Origin: Leptospira sp.
GTDB lineage: Bacteria; Spirochaetota; Leptospiria; Leptospirales; Leptospiraceae
Assembly (NCBI GenBank): GCA_002786225.1
Contig: PEQN01000032.1
Coordinates: 1 to 33,824, forward strand
Reading direction: 5' to 3'
Length of the DNA stretch: 33,824 nt
The notes under the pieces are model-generated. The model made no database searches, was not told the DNA's origin, and worked only from the letters and a program-made list of their open reading frames with translations. Position numbers and translations under genes: made by a program. This document shows, piece by piece, positions 8,585 through 17,590 of this stretch (position 1 is the first letter of the stretch; each line of letters starts with the position of its first letter).

Positions 8585-9340
8585 ATGTCATCCATTCTCG
8601 AGATCAAAGATCTACATGCAGAAATAGAAGGGAAGTCTATACTCCAAGGGGTTGATCTTACCATCAATCCAGGAGAAGTCCATGCCATCATGGGGCCTAA
8701 TGGCTCAGGAAAATCAACTCTATCCAATATTTTGCTAGGACATCCAGCCTATAAGGTTACCAAGGGAGATATTCTTTTCCAAGGGAATTCTATCCTAAAC
8801 AAGACAACAGATGAGAGAGCAAGGCTAGGAATCTTTCTAAGCTTTCAATACCCAACTTCCTTACCAGGAATTACAATTCCTAGTTTCTTTCGAACAGTTC
8901 TTAAAAATATCCGTGGCAAAGAAATTCCCATGAAGGAATTCAAACAAGAGTTAAAGCAAGGAATGAAGGATTTGGAAATGCCAGATACATTTCTTCAAAG
9001 GTATGTCAATCATGGTTTCTCTGGTGGAGAGAAGAAGAGAAATGAGATCTTGCAAATGTCTATGATGAAGCCCATACTTTCTATCCTAGATGAAACAGAT
9101 TCGGGCTTGGATATAGATGCACTTAGGATAGTTTCTGAGGGCATAACAAGGTGTAGAACTAAAGAGAATTCCATTCTACTTATTACCCACTACCAAAGAA
9201 TGTTGAATTATGTGGTTCCAGATTTCGTTCATATTTTTGCACAAGGAAAAATTCTAGAAACTGGAAATAAAGACCTAGCTTTGAAATTAGAAGAACATGG
9301 CTATGATTGGATATTGGAGAAAGCGGGAATCAAAAGCTAG
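8585..9340 (+). CDS. sufC: SufC, Fe-S cluster assembly ATPase
   Basis: This 251-aa ABC-type ATPase has Walker [10 protein letters not shown] (from residue 37), the G-H-P-A-Y segment typical of SufC, signature [11 protein letters not shown] and Walker [13 protein letters not shown]. These SufC-specific signatures separate it from transporter ATPases. SufC drives conformational change in the SufBCD scaffold that builds Fe-S clusters in the cytosol. The ribosome site GAGG lies 6-7 nt before the ATG. It is the first gene of the suf cluster here; no sufB precedes it. The stop shares one base with the proposed GTG of sufD. Confidence 0.96.
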   Translation: MSSILEIKDLHAEIEGKSILQGVDLTINPGEVHAIMGPNGSGKSTLSNILLGHPAYKVTKGDILFQGNSILNKTTDERARLGIFLSFQYPTSLPGITIPSFFRTVLKNIRGKEIPMKEFKQELKQGMKDLEMPDTFLQRYVNHGFSGGEKKRNEILQMSMMKPILSILDETDSGLDIDALRIVSEGITRCRTKENSILLITHYQRMLNYVVPDFVHIFAQGKILETGNKDLALKLEEHGYDWILEKAGIKS

Positions 9341-10503
9341 TGAAACTGGAATTGATAAAAGATTTTCAAGAGCGATTGCATAAAGTTTCTCTGCCTCAGT
9401 CAAGCACAAGTGAATCTTGGCGTAAATTCAACTTTAAAAATTTCAATCCAAGTGATTTTCAGAAATTTCAATACCCTGAATTTAAGACAATTCAAACAAA
9501 TGAATACAATATAAAATCCCTAGCCGACTTAGATGGCAAAGATTTAGATTTTATCACTCAATTATTCAATAAAGACATTATTAAGAATGATTTCTTTTCT
9601 TTAACAAATATTGTTGAATCTCAGTCTGCTATATTTGTTGACATTAAGCCAAATGTAGTTCTTTCAGATGTTATACGAATTGCTCGTTCTGCTAGAATGG
9701 AAGCCAAGGGGAATTCTTATTCCTTCTTCCCATTAACTATCATTCGAATTGGGAATAATTCTCAAGCTAAGGTTACTGAAATTGAGGACAATTTGTCCAA
9801 TTCTGAAAACGAAGAGTTTAGTTGGATTAACTCTTTCACATATATTTACTTGGGTGAGAGTGCCCAATTAGAATTTCTAAGCAAACAAAATATCCCTAGT
9901 TCTAGTTTTCACTTCCGTAACTTAATTACTGAGTCCATGTCTAACTCAAATTTAAAGAACAATCAATACTACACGGGTGGATTTAGAGGAAAAATTCGAA
10001 ACACGCATTTGCTGAATGGTAAGGGGGCTGAGTTTAATGGTCTGGCTATCTCTGTTTCATCAGGAAGAGAGTTTGTTGATTCAGAGACGGAAGTTATACA
10101 CAATAGTGATCATACAGCAAGTTCTATACTTCAGAAGACAATTGTGAAAGACAAAGCCCACCATATTTTTACAGGTAATCTTCATATCCCAAGTGGTTTG
10201 AAGAAGGTAAGAGCTAGCCAAGTAAATCATAATATATCACTAACAAAGTCAGCTAGAGCAGAATCCATTCCTAAGCTGGAAATTTTTTCGGAAGATGTTC
10301 AAACCTCGCATGGTTCCACTATGGGTGAAATAGATCCAGAACAGCTCTTCTATCTGCAAGCCAGAGGACTAGATGAAATTTCTGCGAAACAACTTCTTAT
10401 TGAAGGCTTTCTATCTGAAATTATTGATCAATTTTCCGATACTATAGAAGCTGAGAAAATTCTTTCTGAAATGAAGGTTAAGATATGGCCTACCAAAAAC
10501 TAA
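9340..10503 (+). CDS. sufD: SufD, Fe-S cluster assembly scaffold subunit
   Basis: The 387-aa protein of the SufB/SufD family has a variable N-terminal helical part, then a right-handed beta-helix core and C-terminal helices. The conserved C-terminal run has E-D-V-Q-T-S-H-G-S-T, where the His matches the SufD histidine needed for cluster assembly, followed by D-P-E-Q-L-F-Y-L-Q-A-R-G. The Ser-His-Gly form and the short length indicate SufD rather than SufB, which is usually about 470 aa. The chosen start is a GTG that overlaps the sufC TAG by one base. A TTG 33 bp upstream is also in frame but lies inside sufC. The 3' end overlaps the Rieske gene by 19 bp. Confidence 0.9.
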   Translation: MKLELIKDFQERLHKVSLPQSSTSESWRKFNFKNFNPSDFQKFQYPEFKTIQTNEYNIKSLADLDGKDLDFITQLFNKDIIKNDFFSLTNIVESQSAIFVDIKPNVVLSDVIRIARSARMEAKGNSYSFFPLTIIRIGNNSQAKVTEIEDNLSNSENEEFSWINSFTYIYLGESAQLEFLSKQNIPSSSFHFRNLITESMSNSNLKNNQYYTGGFRGKIRNTHLLNGKGAEFNGLAISVSSGREFVDSETEVIHNSDHTASSILQKTIVKDKAHHIFTGNLHIPSGLKKVRASQVNHNISLTKSARAESIPKLEIFSEDVQTSHGSTMGEIDPEQLFYLQARGLDEISAKQLLIEGFLSEIIDQFSDTIEAEKILSEMKVKIWPTKN

Positions 10504-10799
10504 GTCCTATAGATCAAATCTCGGAAGGGAAAATCTATAGCTTCTCAACAAGATACTTTGAAATAGCAATTGTTAGAAAATCGGATGAGTTTTTTGCATT
10601 CGAGGATGTATGCTCGCATGACGGTGGTTCCATTTCGGATGGGGAAATTGAAGAGAATCGTGTTATATGTCCTAGGCATTTCGCTGCCTTTGATATGAAG
10701 ACAGGAGAAGTTCTTTGTATGCCGGCAACAGAAGGACTTAAAATTTTCCCAACTAGAATTAACGAAGGTATTTTAGAAGTGCTTTTGGAGGATGAATAA
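10485..10799 (+). CDS. Rieske [2Fe-2S] ferredoxin-like protein within the suf operon
   Basis: This is a 104-aa single-domain Rieske protein with both cluster-binding motifs, C43-S-H45 and C62-P-R-H65, in the spacing of NirD/BphF-type soluble Rieske ferredoxins. No disulfide-forming extra cysteines are seen in the two loops, as expected for the low-potential ferredoxin branch. There is no signal peptide or membrane anchor, so it is cytosolic. It is locked between sufD (19-bp overlap) and sufS (TAATG overlap), so it is co-translated with the Fe-S machinery. It may supply electrons for cluster assembly or be an early client; that role is inference from position. Confidence 0.92.
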   Translation: MAYQKLSPIDQISEGKIYSFSTRYFEIAIVRKSDEFFAFEDVCSHDGGSISDGEIEENRVICPRHFAAFDMKTGEVLCMPATEGLKIFPTRINEGILEVLLEDE

Positions 10800-12037
10800 T
10801 GTTTGATGCAAATGACATTAAGGCTGACTTTCCCATTCTTCAGTCAACTATGAATGGTAAGCCTCTAGTATACTTGGATTCAGCTGCAAGTTCACAAAAG
10901 CCTAAGCAAGTAATAGAGACCTTAAAGCATTATTATGAATATGAAAATGCTAATATTCATAGAGGCATTTATTATCTTTCTCAGAAAGCTACTGAAAAAT
11001 TTGAAAAGACAAGAATCAAGATTTCCAATTTTTACAATGCTCAATGTGCCAAAGCAATCATCTTTACAAGAGGGACTACAGAATCTATCAATCTTGTTGC
11101 GCAAAGTTGGGGTCGAAAGAATATACAAGAGGGTGATGAAATTGTTTTGTCTATTGCCGAACACCATTCTAACTTAGTTCCCTGGCAGATTCTTGCTAAG
11201 GAAAAATCAGCAAAATTAAAATTCATAACTTTAGATGAGAATTTTCAATATGAGCTTAGCAACTTAAATGAATTGATAACGGAACGAACTAAAATTGTTT
11301 CAGTCTCTCAAATGTCCAATGTTACAGGAAGTATCTACGAGGTTGACAGAATTATCAAGAGAGCACACGAAGTAGGCGCCAAGGTGATGTTAGATGGTGC
11401 TCAGGGTGCTTGTCATCTGCCTATTCATCTCAAGAAATTGGATGTTGATTTTTATGCTTTTAGTGGGCACAAGATGCTTGGTCCAACGGGTATAGGAATT
11501 CTCTATGGCAAAGAAGAAATTCTTGAATCCATGCCTCCTTGGATGGGCGGTGGTGATATGATAGAAACTGTGGGATTAGAGTCTTCAACCTATGCCTCAC
11601 TTCCTGCCAAACTTGAGGCAGGAACTCCTAATATTGCTGGGGTAATAGGACTTTCCTCAGCTCTAGATTATTTAACAGAACTCGGTCTTGCCAATATCCA
11701 CAATCATGAAATGAACCTTATGGATTATACCCTAGAGAAAATTGCCGAAGTTCCAGGAATCACAACCTACCTTTCTTCCAATCGGGAGCAAAGATCAGGA
11801 GTCTTATCCTTTAATATGGATGGGATTCATCCCAGTGATGTTGGAACAGTATTAGATGAAGAGGGGATAGCGATACGAGTGGGTCATCATTGTTGCCAGC
11901 CTTTCATGAAAAACTATGGTATTCCAGGAACATGTAGAGCTAGCTTTTATCTGTATAATACCTATGAAGATATTGATATTTTTGTGGAATCCTTGAAAAA
12001 AGTGCATAAACTATTTTCTAAGTTTGCAAAAGTTTAA
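10799..12037 (+). CDS. sufS: SufS-type cysteine desulfurase
   Basis: This 412-aa PLP enzyme removes sulfur from cysteine and passes it as persulfide to the SufBCD scaffold. PLP lysine K225 lies in [11 protein letters not shown], the aspartate in V-M-L-D-G-A-Q (D199), and the catalytic Cys C365 in R-V-G-H-H-C-C-Q-P. The group II (SufS/CsdA) features are clear. An extra Cys follows the catalytic one directly. The start overlaps the Rieske stop as TAATG. No sufE or sufU partner gene is seen in the window, so the sulfur acceptor is either encoded elsewhere or replaced. Confidence 0.97.
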   Translation: MFDANDIKADFPILQSTMNGKPLVYLDSAASSQKPKQVIETLKHYYEYENANIHRGIYYLSQKATEKFEKTRIKISNFYNAQCAKAIIFTRGTTESINLVAQSWGRKNIQEGDEIVLSIAEHHSNLVPWQILAKEKSAKLKFITLDENFQYELSNLNELITERTKIVSVSQMSNVTGSIYEVDRIIKRAHEVGAKVMLDGAQGACHLPIHLKKLDVDFYAFSGHKMLGPTGIGILYGKEEILESMPPWMGGGDMIETVGLESSTYASLPAKLEAGTPNIAGVIGLSSALDYLTELGLANIHNHEMNLMDYTLEKIAEVPGITTYLSSNREQRSGVLSFNMDGIHPSDVGTVLDEEGIAIRVGHHCCQPFMKNYGIPGTCRASFYLYNTYEDIDIFVESLKKVHKLFSKFAKV

Positions 12038-12096
12038 ACCAAGTAGATTTGTTTTTTTCCTGGAAAAATAAAGCATGGAGCTAGACTAATAGATAG

Positions 12097-12414
12097 ATGA
12101 TCCATTTAGAAACTGACCTAGAAAAAGCTATTTATACCCAAATTGAGAATGTCCAAGACCCAGAAATAGGACTGCCTATTACGGAGCTCGGTTTGATCTA
12201 TGAAGTCAAAGCGCTAGAATCTAGGGCACTCATCAAAATGACGTATACTAGTATGGCTTGTCCTGCTGGGGCTCAGATGAAAGCTGAAGTGGAAGAGGCT
12301 TGTCTGCGAGTAGATGGGATTGACGCCGTTGAAGTTGAAATCGTTTGGTCACCTAAATGGAATCCTAAAGATATGGCTTCGGAATTTGCCAAAGATACCC
12401 TGGGCATATTCTAA
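12097..12414 (+). CDS. sufT: SufT/PaaD-like MIP18-family Fe-S assembly protein
   Basis: This 105-aa MIP18 (DUF59) protein has the family core D-P-E-I-G-L-P-I-T-E-L-G-L-I-Y (21-35) and the T-S-M-A-C-P-A-G motif with invariant C55. A W-S-P-K-W-N-P-K-D-M segment near the C-terminus is typical of the SufT/PaaD group. These proteins help Fe-S maturation or carriage. The gene follows sufS by 59 bp, longer than other gaps in the operon. The ATG is preceded only by a weak AGATAG. The symbol is assigned by family and context and could be disputed. Confidence 0.85.
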   Translation: MIHLETDLEKAIYTQIENVQDPEIGLPITELGLIYEVKALESRALIKMTYTSMACPAGAQMKAEVEEACLRVDGIDAVEVEIVWSPKWNPKDMASEFAKDTLGIF

Positions 12415-12421
12415 GTTCTTT

Positions 12422-14140
12422 ATGTTTTTAAAGCAATGCTCATGCACAAGTAAGGAAAATTTTATTTTCTTTCATATAATTTTAGTTATATGTTCTTTTT
12501 CTTTTCTTACCTTATGTAAAGCAAAGGATTCTTCTTCCTATGCAAGTGGAAATACTTTTGCAATAGCTACTGACCATGCACTTGCTTCAGAAGCTGGAAA
12601 AATCGTGTTTCAAAAAGGTGGAAATGTTTTTGATGCCTATGTTGCCGCTTCCTTTGCAATCTCTGTGCTGCGTCCCCAATCTACTGGTCTTGCGGGAGGC
12701 GGATTCGCCTTAGTGAAATCAGCCAAGTCAGGAAGTATTGAGGCATATGATTTTCGAGAGAGGGCACCCCAACTTGCATCAGAGAATATGTATCTTGATA
12801 GCAAAGGTGAAATCATTGAGAATCAATCTTTGTTTGGGTATAAGGCGGTAGGTGTTCCTGGAAACGTAAAAGGTCTTCTAAGCATTCATAAAAGATATGG
12901 ATACCTCTCTTTGGAACAAGTTCTAGAGCCAGCATTAAGGCTTGCCAATGAAGGTTTCAGTGTTTATGAAGATTTACACATAGCAATAGATAAATCCAAA
13001 GAAGAAATGAATGATGCTGCCCGTAGTATCTTCCTTAGAAATGGAAATGCTTTGAAAACAGGTTCTGTACTTGTCCAAAAAGATTTAGGGAATACGATTC
13101 AAAAAATTATTTTAAATGGAGAGAAAGAATTTTATGAATTAGAAACAGCTAATTCAATCGTTAGATCAATGCAATTGAATAAGGGCTTAATCTCTCTTAA
13201 AGATTTAAAAGATTATAAAGTTATTGAACGCAAGCCTCTAAAAATTACTTATAAACAATATGAAATTATTTCTTTTCCACCGCCTTCTTCAGGAGTATTT
13301 TTATTTGAAATATTGAAGTTTCTGGAACACCAAAATATCCAATCTTTGTTTACCGATGACCCAACAGCCTATTATAGACTGTTAATCGAAGCAATGAAGC
13401 AGGGATATGAAGATAGATCTATTCATGGTGGAGATCCTGATTTTTCTTTTGTTCCTGTGGAAGCCTTATTATCTAGGGATTACCTGGCTGATAGGACGAT
13501 AGAAGTATTGCGTAAATCTCGCGCAGATGTCAAATCTTCAGGGGAAATTCCCAAAACATTAGAATCCTATAATACAACTCATATTTCTGTGATGGATTCT
13601 ATGGGAAATGCAGTTAGTTCAACCCATTCAGTGAATTATATTTTCGGATCAAGAATTGTAATACCTGGAACTGGATTGATCATGAATGATACCATGGATG
13701 ATTTTGCTACTTCAGTTGGATCCAGCAACGCCTATGGCTTGGTTGGTGGAAGTAAAAATCTCATCGAGGCAAATAAGACACCTCTTTCTAGCATGTCTCC
13801 TACATTCATCCAAGAGAACGGGCAGATGCTCATAGCAATTGGAGCACCAGGTGGTTCATTTATTCCAACTGCCATTTTGCAGACAATTTTAAACCGTTTA
13901 GAGTTTGCCATGAGTCCATACGAGGCTGTAGCAAGTCCAAGAGTTCACCACCAAAACCAACCGAATTTTGTTTTTGCTGAGCAGAACTTAAGCAATAAAC
14001 TTAAGGCTTTGGAAGAATTTGGTTACAAATTCAAGTTCACTGAGAATCGAGCTAAGGTTTTTATGGTAGAGAGAGAGAAGAATGGACATTTACATGCAGT
14101 TTCAGATCCAAGAGGACAAGGCACACCTTCAGCTTATTAA
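12422..14140 (+). CDS. ggt: Gamma-glutamyltransferase
   Basis: This 572-aa Ntn-hydrolase precursor cleaves the gamma-glutamyl bond of glutathione outside the cytoplasm. An N-terminal hydrophobic segment (about 13-31) ends in L-T-L-C-K, which may be a relaxed spirochaetal lipobox (C32) or an ordinary signal peptide. The autoprocessing nucleophile T385 is in N-T-T-H-I-S-V, R113 is in F-R-E-R-A-P, and oxyanion glycines are in G-G-S-F. The frame is open further upstream, to 12314, but that part overlaps the MIP18 gene. The ATG at 12422, 7 bp after that stop, begins directly at the signal peptide. Its place before gshA and gshB supports a glutathione role. Confidence 0.93.
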   Translation: MFLKQCSCTSKENFIFFHIILVICSFSFLTLCKAKDSSSYASGNTFAIATDHALASEAGKIVFQKGGNVFDAYVAASFAISVLRPQSTGLAGGGFALVKSAKSGSIEAYDFRERAPQLASENMYLDSKGEIIENQSLFGYKAVGVPGNVKGLLSIHKRYGYLSLEQVLEPALRLANEGFSVYEDLHIAIDKSKEEMNDAARSIFLRNGNALKTGSVLVQKDLGNTIQKIILNGEKEFYELETANSIVRSMQLNKGLISLKDLKDYKVIERKPLKITYKQYEIISFPPPSSGVFLFEILKFLEHQNIQSLFTDDPTAYYRLLIEAMKQGYEDRSIHGGDPDFSFVPVEALLSRDYLADRTIEVLRKSRADVKSSGEIPKTLESYNTTHISVMDSMGNAVSSTHSVNYIFGSRIVIPGTGLIMNDTMDDFATSVGSSNAYGLVGGSKNLIEANKTPLSSMSPTFIQENGQMLIAIGAPGGSFIPTAILQTILNRLEFAMSPYEAVASPRVHHQNQPNFVFAEQNLSNKLKALEEFGYKFKFTENRAKVFMVEREKNGHLHAVSDPRGQGTPSAY

Positions 14141-14143
14141 TCT

Positions 14144-15703
14144 ATGTTAGAACTTTTTTTAAAAAACAAAAAAAATGTTAAATTACTTTCTAGAACAATC
14201 CTGGGATTAGAAAGGGAGACAATACGCACAACCAATCTAGGAAATATCGCTCTTACCAGCCACCCAACTAAACTAGGTTCTGCTTACACCCATCCTGTCA
14301 TTAAGACAGATTTTTCTGAGTCCCAAGTTGAATATGCAACCAAGCCTTCTATTCAAACAAGAATAGTTCTCAAGAATCTCTCTGACTTACACGCATATAC
14401 ACAAGAAGCAATCCAAGCCGAAATGCTTTGGCCTTTTAGTATGCCTCCCATACTGCCAGAAGACGATGAAAAAATTCCACTCGCTCTCTATGGTAAAACT
14501 CCAGACGCTGAAAAGAAAACTATCTATAGGCGTGGACTAGGGCTTAGATATGGTAGGAAGATGCAGACCATTTCAGGTGTTCATGTCAATGTGAGTTTCT
14601 CTAAGCCACTTATGGAATGGGTAGCCAAGCATAGATATAATTCTAAGCTAACACAGGATATACAGTCCGAAATTTATTTAGATACAATTCGTAACTTTAA
14701 TAGATATTCTTTCTTAATACTCTACTTTTTTGGTGCATCTCCTGCCATGGATAAAACTTTCACTAAGAAGATTCCTAATCTGGAACAATTTAATGAAAAC
14801 ACATACTACGGCAAGCATGCTACAACCTTACGATTGAGTGAGCTTGGTTATACCTCTCAGGTTCAGAATTCTTTATTTATTTCGACCAATTCTATGAAGG
14901 AATATATAGCAGATCTTTGTTCAGCTATTAATACAAAATTTGCTCCTTATTCTAAATACAACAAAGAAGGGAATAGTAAAAAACTCCAATTGAATGATCA
15001 TTACCTTCAAATTGAAAATGAATACTATGCACTTGTACGACCCAAACAAATTCCCAAGGGTGATGAAAGACCTATAGATTCTTTAAATCGAAGAGGAATT
15101 CGTTATCTAGAAGTTCGATGTATTGACGTTGACCCCTTTAGTCCTATAGGAGTATCTGAAGAAGCGATATTATTTACACAGATTTATCTTATGCATTGTC
15201 TTCTTATTGAATCCCCTAAAACTTCACAGAAAGAAAAACAAGACTGGGATAATAATCAATACGAAGTTTGTTGGCAAGGTCGCAATCTATCAACCAATTA
15301 TACAATTCTAGGTGAAAAGAAAACAATAGTCGAAGCGGGGAACTATTTGTTAAAGCAAATGCAGGGGATTGCAGAATTTTGGGATCAGAATTCCAAAACG
15401 AATAAGTTCACTGAAGTGATTAAAAATCAAATGTTTAAACTTGAGCATCCTGAGGAAACTCCTAGTGGTGCTATTTTAAAAATATTTGAAAGAGATGGTA
15501 TTGGTTTTCTGGATTTGGGAATTAAACTTGCTTCAAAATATAAAAAATATTTTATGCAAAGGGGTCTTGAGGATAAGGTTCGAATGAAACTTGATACTAT
15601 GAGGGATCAATCTCTTATAGAGCTTAAGTCCATTGAAGATAATACAGTTGTTAAAAAATTTACCAAATTAGAAAAGGCAGAAGTCTGTGTGGGAGATCAA
15701 TGA
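14144..15703 (+). CDS. gshA: Glutamate-cysteine ligase (gamma-proteobacterial/GshF-N type)
   Basis: This 519-aa protein catalyses the first step of glutathione synthesis. Motifs shared with E. coli GshA and the N-terminal half of GshF are visible: G-L-E-R-E-T-I-R near residue 22, S-H-P-T-K-L-G-S-A-Y-T-H, T-D-F-S-E-S-Q-V-E, W-P-F-S-M-P-P, Y-R-R-G-L-G-L-R-Y-G and Q-T-I-S-G-V-H-V-N. Later come L-R-L-S-E-L-G-Y and R-Y-L-E-V-R-C-I-D. It starts 3 nt after ggt and ends in an ATGA overlap with the ATP-grasp gene, so the two enzymes are coupled. It is cytosolic with no signal peptide. Confidence 0.95.
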   Translation: MLELFLKNKKNVKLLSRTILGLERETIRTTNLGNIALTSHPTKLGSAYTHPVIKTDFSESQVEYATKPSIQTRIVLKNLSDLHAYTQEAIQAEMLWPFSMPPILPEDDEKIPLALYGKTPDAEKKTIYRRGLGLRYGRKMQTISGVHVNVSFSKPLMEWVAKHRYNSKLTQDIQSEIYLDTIRNFNRYSFLILYFFGASPAMDKTFTKKIPNLEQFNENTYYGKHATTLRLSELGYTSQVQNSLFISTNSMKEYIADLCSAINTKFAPYSKYNKEGNSKKLQLNDHYLQIENEYYALVRPKQIPKGDERPIDSLNRRGIRYLEVRCIDVDPFSPIGVSEEAILFTQIYLMHCLLIESPKTSQKEKQDWDNNQYEVCWQGRNLSTNYTILGEKKTIVEAGNYLLKQMQGIAEFWDQNSKTNKFTEVIKNQMFKLEHPEETPSGAILKIFERDGIGFLDLGIKLASKYKKYFMQRGLEDKVRMKLDTMRDQSLIELKSIEDNTVVKKFTKLEKAEVCVGDQ

Positions 15704-16704
15704 TTATGGACTCCTTTGTATATCCAGGCTATGAAGATTTAGAGATATCTACTCAAATTATCTTAAATGAGGCGAAAGCAAGGAACTTAGAAATAGAAAT
15801 TCTTGATAGATCTGAAAACTTCATTCGTATAAAAAAAGGCAATCATTCTGAATTTATCAAAGAAGCATCTAAAACTCGATTAGATAATTATATGACTTTC
15901 TTGGTTATGGAAAATAAAACAGTTTCTAAACTTTGCTTACAAGAAGCTGGTCTGAAGGTTCCCATAGGATCTTCTTATGAAACTGTTACTGCTGCGCTTT
16001 CAGATTTTAATAAATACAATAATATTAAAAAGGTTATGAAACCCTCTACGACTAATTTTGGTTTGGGTATTTCTATACTTGAGCCCAAGGAGAGCTATGA
16101 GATTTATAAAAATAAAGTGGAATCTACCTTTCAATTTGCAAAATCTATCTTAATCGAAGAGTTTTTACCTGGACCAGAATATAGATTTCTCGTCTTAGGT
16201 GACAAGACTGTTGCTGTTTGCAATAGAGTTCCAGCTAATGTTCTCTCAGATGGGAAGCATACTATCAGTGACTTAGTAGACACCAAAAACAAAGACCCCC
16301 GTCGAGGTCTGGGGCATACCACCCCTTTGGAAAAAATTCAAAAGTCTCAGGTTGAAGAAGATGTTCTTGCCCAGCAGGGTTACAATTGGAACTCCATTCC
16401 AGAAGCTGGAATCATAGTTTATTTAAGAAGAAACTCCAATATTTCAACGGGAGGTGATTCTCTAGATTATACAGATAAGGTGCATCCTGATTATTTAAAT
16501 ATAGCTTCTAGGGCAGCAGCTTCTGTGGGTGCAAAAATTTGTGGAGTCGATATAATATCAGAAAGAATAGAAGAAGCACCTAACCCAGGGCACTACGGTA
16601 TCTTAGAAATTAATTTCAATCCAGTTCTTTACATTCATGATTTTCCCTACGAAGGCGTAAATCGTAAAGTTGGATCAAAAGTTTTGGATTTATTAGGATT
16701 TTAA
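15700..16704 (+). CDS. gshB: ATP-grasp glutathione synthetase, GshF C-terminal type
   Basis: The 334-aa ATP-grasp protein resembles the C-terminal half of bifunctional GshF, not the classical E. coli GshB. The start of the domain reads F-V-Y-P-G-Y-E-D-L-E-I-S-T-Q and I-R-I-K-K-G. ATP-grasp elements include K-V-M-K-P (ATP lysine), I-E-E-F-L-P-G-P-E-Y-R-F and the metal-binding L-E-I-N-F-N-P. It would join gamma-glutamylcysteine and glycine. Two ATGs, 15700 and 15706, are possible; the first makes an ATGA overlap with gshA. The 3' end overlaps the convergent glutaredoxin gene by 12 bp. Cyanophycin-synthetase-like ATP-grasp enzymes are related, but the context makes glutathione synthesis most likely. 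Confidence 0.9.
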   Translation: MIMDSFVYPGYEDLEISTQIILNEAKARNLEIEILDRSENFIRIKKGNHSEFIKEASKTRLDNYMTFLVMENKTVSKLCLQEAGLKVPIGSSYETVTAALSDFNKYNNIKKVMKPSTTNFGLGISILEPKESYEIYKNKVESTFQFAKSILIEEFLPGPEYRFLVLGDKTVAVCNRVPANVLSDGKHTISDLVDTKNKDPRRGLGHTTPLEKIQKSQVEEDVLAQQGYNWNSIPEAGIIVYLRRNSNISTGGDSLDYTDKVHPDYLNIASRAAASVGAKICGVDIISERIEEAPNPGHYGILEINFNPVLYIHDFPYEGVNRKVGSKVLDLLGF

Positions 16705-16953
16705 CTTAACCTGTTCGAATTTCTTTTCTAGGTAATCAATAATGTCAGCACTTTCATACATTTGAACTTCATCATCCACTAAGAATGGAACTTGATTCAT
16801 ACCACCCAGCTTCAAAACTTCTTCTCTGCCAGGAGTTCCACGGGATGCTTCAATAAGTTTATAATCTTTATTTTCTTTGAGTCCTAAAGATTTTAAGCGA
16901 TTTATGACTCGTGCACAATAGGGACAGGAATCAAATTGGAAAAGTTTAATCAT
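16693..16953 (-). CDS. Dithiol glutaredoxin
   Basis: This 86-aa thioredoxin-fold protein has the active site C10-P-Y-C13, a cis-proline in Q-V-P-F-L and C-terminal E-S-A-D-I-I-D-Y-L. It would reduce disulfides or glutathione-mixed disulfides using glutathione. The Glu-Ser-Ala-Asp glutathione-binding region is also found in GST N-terminal domains; the short length indicates a glutaredoxin. It is convergent with, and overlaps by 12 bp, the glutathione synthetase gene. It lies downstream of the CGFS glutaredoxin on the minus strand. Confidence 0.93.
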   Translation of the reverse strand: MIKLFQFDSCPYCARVINRLKSLGLKENKDYKLIEASRGTPGREEVLKLGGMNQVPFLVDDEVQMYESADIIDYLEKKFEQVKLKS

Positions 16954-16976
16954 TGTCGTTTCCTTGGGTCTTTAAA

Positions 16977-17291
16977 CTAAGATTTATTCGTTTGATTCGC
17001 CAAATCACCGGACTGGAGCATTTGGATTACGATATCGTGTCCACCTACAAATTGACCATTGATGTAAAGTTGAGGAATAGTCGGCCAGTTTGTATATTCT
17101 TTGATACCTTCACGAATGGATTGGTCAGAAAGAACATTGAATGTATTGTATTTTGCTTTTACTTGGTTTAAGGCAGAGATCACACCAGCTGAGAAACCAC
17201 ACATTGGTTGTTCTGGAGTTCCTTTCATAAATAAAAAAACTTCACTGCCATTTATCATTTCTTCTATTTGATTCTTTAAATTTGCATCCAT
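16977..17291 (-). CDS. grxD: Monothiol CGFS glutaredoxin (Grx4/GrxD type)
   Basis: This 104-aa protein has the hallmark C31-G-F-S motif, K23-G-T before it, W-P-T-I-P-Q-L-Y with cis-Pro, and G-G-H-D. CGFS glutaredoxins bind a bridging [2Fe-2S] cluster with glutathione and deliver it, commonly in a complex with BolA. Two bolA genes lie directly upstream on the same strand, the nearest 11 bp away, which strongly supports Fe-S trafficking. All residues expected for cluster binding at this level are visible. Confidence 0.96.
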   Translation of the reverse strand: MDANLKNQIEEMINGSEVFLFMKGTPEQPMCGFSAGVISALNQVKAKYNTFNVLSDQSIREGIKEYTNWPTIPQLYINGQFVGGHDIVIQMLQSGDLANQTNKS

Positions 17292-17302
17292 AATTGTACT
17301 CC

Positions 17303-17527
17303 TTATATTGCTAATGTCTCTAAACCTAGAGCATGTATTTCTTCTTTCAATTCTTCTTTGAGTGTATCATATACCATACGGTGTTGTTCTAAGATGGATT
17401 TCTTTTGAAATCCTGTATACTTTACAATCGCCTTGATATGAACACCATCTCTAAAGGGATCGAGAATCTCAACTTGAGAACCAGGTAAACCCATTTCAAT
17501 TTTTTCTTTAATCTGATCCAGTGTCAT
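17303..17527 (-). CDS. BolA-family protein, short BolA2/IbaG type
   Basis: This 74-aa BolA-like protein has the core D-G-V-H-I-K-A-I-V, F-Q-K-K-S-I-L-E-Q-H-R-M-V-Y and E-I-H-A-L-G-L-E-T. The invariant His in the Q-H-R helix is a known cluster ligand with CGFS glutaredoxins. The compact form with D-G-x-H is of the IbaG/Fra2 subtype. It lies 11 bp upstream of grxD, the expected partner, and downstream of a second bolA. It is likely cytosolic and acts in Fe-S delivery. Confidence 0.92.
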   Translation of the reverse strand: MTLDQIKEKIEMGLPGSQVEILDPFRDGVHIKAIVKYTGFQKKSILEQHRMVYDTLKEELKEEIHALGLETLAI

Positions 17528-17590
17528 TACTCAATACCTTTTTAACTTCAATACTTTGGGAGCATTTCTTTGAGTCAATAAAATTTAGAA

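Noticed and set aside
9340..10503. Identification of this gene as sufB
   Set aside because: It is about 80 residues shorter than SufB and has the SufD-type T-S-H-G region near the C-terminus.
10922..11226. Several short frames on both strands within sufS
   Set aside because: They overlap a full-length, motif-complete cysteine desulfurase and have no features of their own.
12048..12070. T-run and complementary A-run after sufS as an operon terminator
   Set aside because: The T6-CC-T-GG-A5 pairing leaves almost no loop and has only two G-C pairs, so a stable terminator hairpin is unlikely.
12314..12421. Upstream extension of the gamma-glutamyltransferase frame
   Set aside because: It lies inside the MIP18-family gene and adds 36 residues before the signal peptide; the ATG at 12422 starts right at the signal sequence.
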